Assembly: GCA_937920275.1 (NCBI GenBank)
Contig: CALGVD010000136.1
Span: forward strand, 1-64,000
Direction of reading: 5' to 3'
Length of the DNA stretch: 64,000 nt
Source: an uncultured Pseudomonadota bacterium
GTDB taxonomy: Bacteria; Pseudomonadota; Gammaproteobacteria; Steroidobacterales; Steroidobacteraceae
The stretch's first letter is position 1, and each line of letters begins with the position of its first letter. The notes below the pieces were generated by a model. That model had not been told where the DNA came from. It worked only from the letters and a program-made list of their open reading frames with translations, and did not search any database. Positions 58,855 through 64,000 of the stretch are shown piece by piece. The translations under genes were made by a program, and so were the position numbers.

Positions 58855-60917
58855 TGGTCGCCGAGTTCCTTGAGCAGCGCCGGTGCGTCATACACCTTGC
58901 GCAGCGCCTCGCGCATGATGGCCGGGTGCACGGAAACGGCGCGGTTCTTCACGGTGTCGAACCAGAACGATCCCGAGATCGAGTGGATGTTGCCGTCGAA
59001 GATCAGTCCGACCACTTCGCCGCGGGCATTGAGCAGCGGGCTTCCGGAGTTGCCGCCGATGATGTCGTTGTTCGAGGTGAGGTTGAACGGCGTCGACAGA
59101 TCGAGCGTCCCACGCGCCCGCTCCCACGAGGCCGGGACGCTGAACGGCGGCTGGCCGGTGGCGCGTTCGAAGGCGCGTCCGAGGCGGGTGAAAGGCTCCA
59201 CGGGGCTGCCTTTCTCGACCCAGCCCTGCACCGTGCCGTAGTTGAGCCGTAGCGTGAAAGTGGCATCCGGGTAGACCTCGGTGCCGTAGACCTTGAAGCG
59301 CGCGCGGGCGATCTTCTCCTCGGCAGCGGCGGTCGGCGCCTGCACTTCGTCCTCGTATCGCTTGCGCAGCGCACGCGCCGGGCCGTCGATCTCGCGGGCG
59401 AGTTTGATCATCGGATCATCCGAGGCGGCGATCGCCGCGGCGCCACCGTTCCACAGCGCCAGGCGCACAGCGGGATCGGCGAGCTTGCTGCCGTCGACGA
59501 GCGAGGCGGCGAGGCTGTCCGGTGAATCCTTGGCGAGCAGCTTGCGCACCACCGCGTGGTCGGGACCCAGCCACTCGCGCATGCGTTCGAAGCCGAAGGA
59601 CATCGTCAACCGCTCCACCTCCGGATAGACGGGGGTCGCGGCCGCGAGCTGCTGCTGGACCCGCGGCAGTTGCGCATCGGTGAACTCCCGCAGGCGCTCG
59701 CCGTTCGGCTTCGTGCGCTCCTCGGCGCCGCGTACCAGCGTGCGTGCGACGCGGAACAGACGGCTCTGGAAGCCCGCTCCGCCCTCGAGATAGCCGAGTT
59801 CGGTATCGATGTCGCGGGCGCGGGCGTTGGCGGCGGCGATGTCAGCCCAGGGATCGCCGAAGCCAGCGAAGGCAGGATCGGCGGCGACACGGGCGCGCAG
59901 CTCCGCTTCCTTCGCGCGCTTGTCATCCATCATGCCTTCGTCGAGCAAGGCGTCGAGCTGCTTGCGACGCACCTTGATGCCGTTCTCAAGACCGAACAGC
60001 GTGTCCGCCGTGATGCGTCGCTCGGCATCACCCTTCTTTGCGAACTCGATGTAGCGGCCGCGAAGTTCGCTGCTGCGCAGCAGCGAAGGCGGCAGTTCAT
60101 CGTTGCGCAGCGCCAGCAGTTGATCGACCGTCAGCAGGCGGTCGGTGGAGCCGGGATGGCCCGAGACGAGCACCAACTCGCCGGCTTTCGGGCCGTCGAA
60201 GTTGATGCGCAGCGGCCTCGCCACCGTCACCGGCTTGCCGTTCTCGTAGGCGCGCAGCAGGCCCATGTCGAGGCACCAGCGCGGGAACTGGAAGTTGTCC
60301 GGGTCGCCGCCGAAGGCCGCGATGCCCGTCTCGGGTGCGAACACCAGACGCACATCGGTGTAGCGCTTGTAGCGGTAGAGGAACTGCTGGCCGCCGTTGT
60401 AGAGCGCGACGCCCTGGCACTTGAGTCCGGTGGTCTTCTCGCAGGCCTGTTCGAGGCCGGTGATGGCACGCTTGCGGGCCTCGTTGGCGGTGCGCTCGTC
60501 GAGTCCGCGCGTGGCGGCCTCGACCTTGTCCGTCACGTTCTCCATGCCGACGAGCACATCGGCGACCTGCGTGCGGCAGGCGATCTCTTCACCGCGGTTG
60601 CGGGCGACGAAGCCGTCGTCGAGCAGGCTCTTTTCTTTGGAGGAGTTCTCCGAGAGGCAGGCGGTGATGCAGTGGTGGTTGGTGAGGATCAGCCCCTCGG
60701 GCGACACGAACGAGGCAGAGCAGCCCGAGAGGCGGACGGAGGCTTCGCGTACCCGGTCGAGCCAGGCGCCATCGACGGTCACCCCGTACTGCTCTTTCAC
60801 CTTCGCAGTGGGGAAGTTGTCGTAGGTCCACATGCCTTCGTCGGCGTGGGCGGCGGTGGCGGTGAGCAGCGCGGCAGTGAGCGCGACGGCAGTCGAGAGG
60901 AGGGCGGCGCGAGGCAT
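58851..60917 (-). CDS. S46 family dipeptidyl-peptidase (DPP7-type)
   Basis: Exported serine exopeptidase that removes dipeptides from oligopeptides in the periplasm. A signal peptide (MPRAALLSTAVALTAALLTATAAHA) is followed by DEGMWTYDNFP, typical of S46. The catalytic triad is visible: His in LTNHHCI near residue 76, Asp in FGGDPDNFQFPRW near 204, and Ser in IGGNSGSPLLN near 623. LIFDGNIHS has Gly where DPP11 has Arg, pointing to DPP7-like preference for hydrophobic P1 residues. ATG 60917 (688 residues) has GGAG 5 nt upstream; ATG 60929 is an alternative. Confidence 0.93.
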   Translation of the reverse strand: MPRAALLSTAVALTAALLTATAAHADEGMWTYDNFPTAKVKEQYGVTVDGAWLDRVREASVRLSGCSASFVSPEGLILTNHHCITACLSENSSKEKSLLDDGFVARNRGEEIACRTQVADVLVGMENVTDKVEAATRGLDERTANEARKRAITGLEQACEKTTGLKCQGVALYNGGQQFLYRYKRYTDVRLVFAPETGIAAFGGDPDNFQFPRWCLDMGLLRAYENGKPVTVARPLRINFDGPKAGELVLVSGHPGSTDRLLTVDQLLALRNDELPPSLLRSSELRGRYIEFAKKGDAERRITADTLFGLENGIKVRRKQLDALLDEGMMDDKRAKEAELRARVAADPAFAGFGDPWADIAAANARARDIDTELGYLEGGAGFQSRLFRVARTLVRGAEERTKPNGERLREFTDAQLPRVQQQLAAATPVYPEVERLTMSFGFERMREWLGPDHAVVRKLLAKDSPDSLAASLVDGSKLADPAVRLALWNGGAAAIAASDDPMIKLAREIDGPARALRKRYEDEVQAPTAAAEEKIARARFKVYGTEVYPDATFTLRLNYGTVQGWVEKGSPVEPFTRLGRAFERATGQPPFSVPASWERARGTLDLSTPFNLTSNNDIIGGNSGSPLLNARGEVVGLIFDGNIHSISGSFWFDTVKNRAVSVHPAIMREALRKVYDAPALLKELGDQ

Positions 60918-61114
60918 CGGAGGCTCCATGGATCCAGGGTTCGATGGGTCTGATTCTAGAGCAGCCGGGCCATTTCTGCTTCGTTCGTCGAGATTCGATG
61001 CAACGGCTCGAGTATCGGTGAAAACGCCGAGTTTTGGTGCCTGACCTCTGGGCTGTCCTGCGGTGCAATGGCCGCGCCGGGAAGTGACCGGCGACTATCC
61101 AAGGAGACATCCAG
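60918..61114. promoter_or_regulatory. Divergent region, S46 peptidase versus pilus cluster
   Basis: TAGAAT on the minus strand (60953-60958) is a -10 candidate for the peptidase, predicting a leader of about 29 nt. Toward the pilin I saw no convincing -35/-10 pair and no sigma-54 motif. AAGGAGA (61101-61107) is a strong ribosome binding site 7 nt before the pilin ATG. No other feature was seen in these 197 bp. Confidence 0.35.
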
Positions 61115-61366
61115 ATGATCAGACAGACACGCCGGCGCATCGCCGGCCAAGGGATGACGGAGTACATCATCATCGTCGCATTGGTCGCCATCGCGGCCAT
61201 CGGTGTGTACTCGGCTTTCGGCGACATCGTCCGCGGACAAGCGTCCGTGGCCGCTGTCGCATTGTCGGGCGAGGACAACACCGCCGGCCGTGGACTGGTC
61301 GGGGCTGCCCGCGCTCGCGCGAACATCGAGGCACGCCAGCGCACGATGGAGGATTTCGAGGAATGA
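61115..61366 (+). CDS. Flp-type prepilin
   Basis: Small prepilin of 83 residues. The leader MIRQTRRRIAG is followed by QGMTEY, matching the Flp processing rule G/XXXXEY, so a TadV-type prepilin peptidase should cut after Gly11 and leave Glu at +5. The hydrophobic stem YIIIVALVAIAAIGVYSAFG is normal, but the mature part continues for about 45 polar, charged residues, longer than a typical Flp1 of about 55 residues. The strong ribosome binding site suggests high expression. The stop overlaps the start of the next gene. Confidence 0.85.
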   Translation: MIRQTRRRIAGQGMTEYIIIVALVAIAAIGVYSAFGDIVRGQASVAAVALSGEDNTAGRGLVGAARARANIEARQRTMEDFEE

Positions 61367-62697
61367 GGCGGCGTGCGCGCTTCCCACGCGGGCAGGTGCT
61401 GGTGTTCCTGCTGCCGTTGCTGGCTGTGCTCGGGGCGGCGGCTTGGTGGGCATTCGAGGCCGGCCAGGCGGTGACAGAGAAGCAACGCCTGCGCGACGCC
61501 GCCGAAGCGGCAGCGCTCAGCGGTGCGGTGTGGCAAGCGCGCTCGCTCAATTTCGCAGCGGCAATGAACCGGGCGGTCATCGCTAACGAAGCGGTGATCG
61601 CCCAGTCCGTCAGCCTGCGTTCGTGGTCGGACTATATGAACCGCTTGCTGCCGACGGCATCGGCGCTGACCGCCTATGTGCCATACCTCAATGCGGCGAC
61701 CGCAACCCTGCAGCGTTGGTGGTCCGGGTTTGATTCCGTCCTGCAGCCGTCTTTGCGCGGCCTCGAGGGCCTCTCCAGCGGGGTCAGCCACTCTTTGGCC
61801 GCCGCGCAGCGGTTCATGATGTCGGCAACGCTCTTGACGGTGCCACAGATCGTTCGCGACACCGTCGAGTCGACCGATCCGCGGTTTCGATTGACGGAGG
61901 GTGGTGAGGCGCAGCTGCTCGCATGGGCGGCCCAATGGCAGAACTTCAGTTCCTTCTATGGCGGTTCATGGCGCTGGCGCCAACAAGATGTCCTGCTGCG
62001 TTCGCTCGATGGCTTCACCCACGAGCGCAACTTCACTCTGAGTCCCTTGCTCGGCAGTCGTCTGGTGCGTTTCGAGAAGCGCGCCGGGACCGATCTGCTC
62101 GATTTCGAGACCTGGCGTGCGCTCGATACGCTCTCTCTCCACCAGCCGCGCTATGTCATCTTCGGGTCGATGCGCGAGCGTGCCGCGATCGCGTGGGGCG
62201 GCGCTGACAACGGCGTCGGCAGCACGCTGCGTGGCCGGCATGGCGACGCGTTGCGGCGAAATCCACGGGCTGCGCGGGCTGCCGAACGGAGCATCAGCCG
62301 ACAGCGGGGCTATCGCGGTTTGCCGTCGCTCTACGATCTCTCTGCTGCGCAGCGCGCGGAGTCCGCCCCGCCTCGCGTGGTGGTGCGGTTACGGCTGCCC
62401 GCCCAGTCGCGGCGTGGTGCCGCCGAACTGCTGGGGTTCGGTTCTGTGCTGCGCGGTGCGGGTGACACGGTCGCGCTGGCCCCAGAGCGGTCCAACGGGT
62501 CAGGCGATCTGTTCGCCGAGGCCGCCGCCTCGACGCGGTTCCTCCGCCTCGAACCCCGTCGTGATGGCGCACAGGAGACGCCCAGTCTCTATTCGCCTTA
62601 CTGGCGCTCGACGCTGGCGCCTCTTTCGATCCCCGATCGCATGCTGCTCGCCACCGTCGATGGCACACCCGTATGGATGGCCGGGGTGCCGCGATGA
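61363..62697 (+). CDS. Tad_N / TadG-like pilus assembly membrane protein
   Basis: Protein of 444 residues with one N-terminal hydrophobic segment (GQVLVFLLPLLAVLGAAAWWAF) followed by TEKQRLRDAAEAAALSGAVWQARSLNFAAAMNRAVIANEAVIAQ. This is the pattern of the putative Flp-pilus-assembly Tad domain. The rest is exported and rich in Ser, Ala and aromatic residues, with no von Willebrand domain visible, unlike full TadG. ATG 61363 overlaps the pilin stop; the track ORF from 61063 precedes the pilin. Likely a pilus-associated minor component; the role is inferred from domain and neighbours. Confidence 0.75.
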   Translation: MRRRARFPRGQVLVFLLPLLAVLGAAAWWAFEAGQAVTEKQRLRDAAEAAALSGAVWQARSLNFAAAMNRAVIANEAVIAQSVSLRSWSDYMNRLLPTASALTAYVPYLNAATATLQRWWSGFDSVLQPSLRGLEGLSSGVSHSLAAAQRFMMSATLLTVPQIVRDTVESTDPRFRLTEGGEAQLLAWAAQWQNFSSFYGGSWRWRQQDVLLRSLDGFTHERNFTLSPLLGSRLVRFEKRAGTDLLDFETWRALDTLSLHQPRYVIFGSMRERAAIAWGGADNGVGSTLRGRHGDALRRNPRAARAAERSISRQRGYRGLPSLYDLSAAQRAESAPPRVVVRLRLPAQSRRGAAELLGFGSVLRGAGDTVALAPERSNGSGDLFAEAAASTRFLRLEPRRDGAQETPSLYSPYWRSTLAPLSIPDRMLLATVDGTPVWMAGVPR

Positions 62698-63377
62698 TGT
62701 CGCGGCAGTCAGCCCGTGGCCAAGCCTTGACCGAGACGCTGGTGGCGATCCTGCTGCTCGCGCCGCTCTTGATCGCGACGATCGATCTGTGGCAACGACA
62801 GACTGCAATCCAGTCCGTCCAGTCCTCCGCCCGTGCCGGCGTATTGGCGGCCCATCATGGCGTTGATATCGACGCTTACGCCGCCCGACCCGACGGGCGG
62901 GTCCGCGGATCCGAAGTGACGGTCATCGCTGCGGCGCAACCCTCGGCCGCACGGACCACGGAGGATTGGGCGTTCGGGCTGTTGCTGCCCGCCCAAGTGA
63001 TCGGCGTCGGGCAGTTCGACCTCGCACGAGACCAGGCCAGGAATGCGCGATCGACGGCGCGTCTCAACGAGGGACCCGCGCTGCAGTGGCTGCGTGCCGG
63101 ACGGTCACCGACCTTTCAGGCGGAGCTTTCGATCCTCGTCGATGACTGGCAGGCCGACGATGCTGAAACGGTACGGCGCCGGACGGCGGCACTTTCAAGC
63201 GCCGGTCGCCTCGCGGCGTGGCGGACTCCTTTGGAAATCATGGCGGCACCGATGCGTCTCTTTGAGCCCGCCGTCGCTCGACTTTGTCTCGGCCGGATAG
63301 ACCCCGATATCGTGCCGACCGATCGACTGACCGGAAGCCGTCGTGGCATGTCCGATCTGAGGACACAGCCGTGTTGA
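62694..63377 (+). CDS. TadE-like minor pseudopilin
   Basis: Protein of 227 residues with RGQALTETLVAILLLAPLLIATIDLWQRQTAIQSVQSSAR, a TadE-like N-terminal segment with a Glu five residues after a likely Gly processing site. The remainder is predicted exported and has no recognised domain. ATG 62694 (followed by a second ATG) overlaps the previous stop; the GTG of the next gene starts before this stop. It probably belongs to the same Tad-like apparatus as the pilin upstream. Confidence 0.7.
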   Translation: MMSRQSARGQALTETLVAILLLAPLLIATIDLWQRQTAIQSVQSSARAGVLAAHHGVDIDAYAARPDGRVRGSEVTVIAAAQPSAARTTEDWAFGLLLPAQVIGVGQFDLARDQARNARSTARLNEGPALQWLRAGRSPTFQAELSILVDDWQADDAETVRRRTAALSSAGRLAAWRTPLEIMAAPMRLFEPAVARLCLGRIDPDIVPTDRLTGSRRGMSDLRTQPC

Positions 63378-64000
63378 GGCTGCTTCTCGCCGGCCTACGA
63401 CTCGGGTGCCTCGTTTTGGCGGCCCACAGCTTGCAGCTCATCAGCGTGGCTGACGCGGGGCTCGAGTCGGATCGGGCAACCCCTAGGCCGCGATGGGTGG
63501 TCGATCGGGTGCGGGTCAACGGTGTCCCGCTCGAGACGCGCGCGACGGCTGTCGCGGCGGACCGTGCAGTCCTCACCGAGCGCCTCTCGACACTCTGGGG
63601 AAAGACTGCGCACCGTCTCGATATCACAGGCTCGTCAACGCCGTCACCGGCGTCGTTGACGCTGCAACAAGACGCCGAGCGGACGGTGATCGGTCGGCAA
63701 CGCGGCCGATTGCACGAGGTCATCAGCCTGCGCGATGCCCCCTCGGGCGGCACGAGCATCGTGGTCTCGGTATCCGATCTTTCCCGCCCTGCGGCCAAAC
63801 TTCCGCGCTTGCCCTTCCGTCCGCCGTACGGTCTTCGCGCCGTCACCGTGATCGAGCAGGAAGCCCCGGGCGGCGCGACGACGATTGTGCTCGACAGCCC
63901 AGATGCTCACGAGATCACCGCGTCGCGACTAAGAAAAGCCCTACAGGCGGCTGGCTGGGTCGTTCGTACCGATCCCTCTGCCCGCGCGTTATGGGCCGAT
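63371..64000 (+). CDS. Exported protein of unknown function, cut by right window edge
   Basis: This frame is open from GTG 63371 (or TTG 63374) to the window end, 210 codons, and is missing from the ORF track because no stop is reached. It starts with a hydrophobic segment (LRLLLAGLRLGCLVLAAHSLQL) that may be a signal peptide, then PRWVVDRVRVNGVPLETRAT and a beta-rich body with IVVSVSDLSRP and AVTVIEQEAPGGATTIVLDSP. I do not recognise the family. The overlap with the TadE-like gene and the exported nature suggest a part in the same pilus system. Confidence 0.65.
   Translation, partial: MLRLLLAGLRLGCLVLAAHSLQLISVADAGLESDRATPRPRWVVDRVRVNGVPLETRATAVAADRAVLTERLSTLWGKTAHRLDITGSSTPSPASLTLQQDAERTVIGRQRGRLHEVISLRDAPSGGTSIVVSVSDLSRPAAKLPRLPFRPPYGLRAVTVIEQEAPGGATTIVLDSPDAHEITASRLRKALQAAGWVVRTDPSARALWAD

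Noticed and set aside
59556-60953. Plus-strand ORF of 465 codons across the S46 peptidase gene
   Set aside because: Antisense shadow; the minus strand has signal peptide, catalytic triad and family motifs.
60918-61114. Sigma-54 promoter for the pilus cluster
   Set aside because: No TGGCAC-N5-TTGC type pattern with correct GG/GC spacing was found in the gap.

Overview
The window is GC-rich chromosomal DNA from a gammaproteobacterium. The gene orders purM-purN facing a DUF2066 gene, DUF1841-nth-rnfB-metG facing apbC-dcd, pepA facing lptF-lptG, and aceE-aceF-lpd with a lipoyl-bearing E3 fit the Xanthomonadales/Nevskiales/Steroidobacter side of the class. The S46 dipeptidyl-peptidase and the uric-oxidase-type membrane protein agree. 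The assignment comes from synteny and protein recognition only. Genes are packed tightly: many stop and start codons overlap as ATGA, GTGA or TGATG, and no gene-free stretch exceeds about 200 bases. I saw no rRNA, tRNA, CRISPR array or insertion sequence.

1-7.8 kb is a galactoside-use locus: GH42 beta-galactosidase (cut by the left edge) and GH36 alpha-galactosidase on the minus strand, diverging from a sodium/sugar symporter, galT and galK. 7.8-11.3 kb holds a CitE-like lyase, an ALDH7-type aminoadipate-semialdehyde dehydrogenase and a saccharopine/lysine dehydrogenase-like protein, probably lysine breakdown. 11.3-17.9 kb encodes all three magnesium-chelatase subunits (bchD and bchI facing bchH), the committing step to bacteriochlorophyll, with no other photosynthesis gene in view.

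18-25.6 kb has envelope and housekeeping genes: a histidine phosphatase, a lipid A-type acyltransferase, a three-gene polyprenyl-sugar cassette (GT2, LAB_N, GT39), a urate-oxidase-type membrane protein, DUF1289, grxD, RNase T and pyrC. 25.7-31.5 kb is the pyruvate dehydrogenase operon. 31.5-44 kb carries DNA repair (nth), an orphan RnfB, metG, apbC, dcd, purine synthesis (purM, purN), DUF2066, a PgsA-like enzyme, hda, wrbA and proS.

44.2-49.7 kb is a six-gene run: pssA, a uracil-DNA-glycosylase-like gene, rimI, prfC, an MFS carrier and an acyltransferase. 49.7-58 kb has mtfA, valS and pepA facing lptF, lptG, a VOC protein and a cytochrome b561. 58-61 kb has an FAH-family hydrolase and the S46 peptidase. 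61.1 kb to the right edge opens a Tad-like pilus cluster: a Flp-type pilin, a Tad_N-type membrane protein, a TadE-like pseudopilin and an unrecognised exported protein cut by the edge.

The most unusual signals are regulatory. metG and apbC share a mirror-image arrangement that predicts leaderless mRNAs from both. Two -35/-10 promoters lie face to face on the same 33 bp between the membrane protein and DUF1289. Two GTTAAC palindromes lie 41 bp apart between pyrC and aceE. A degenerate UDG-like gene occupies the place where holD is usually found, and holC is missing from between pepA and valS.
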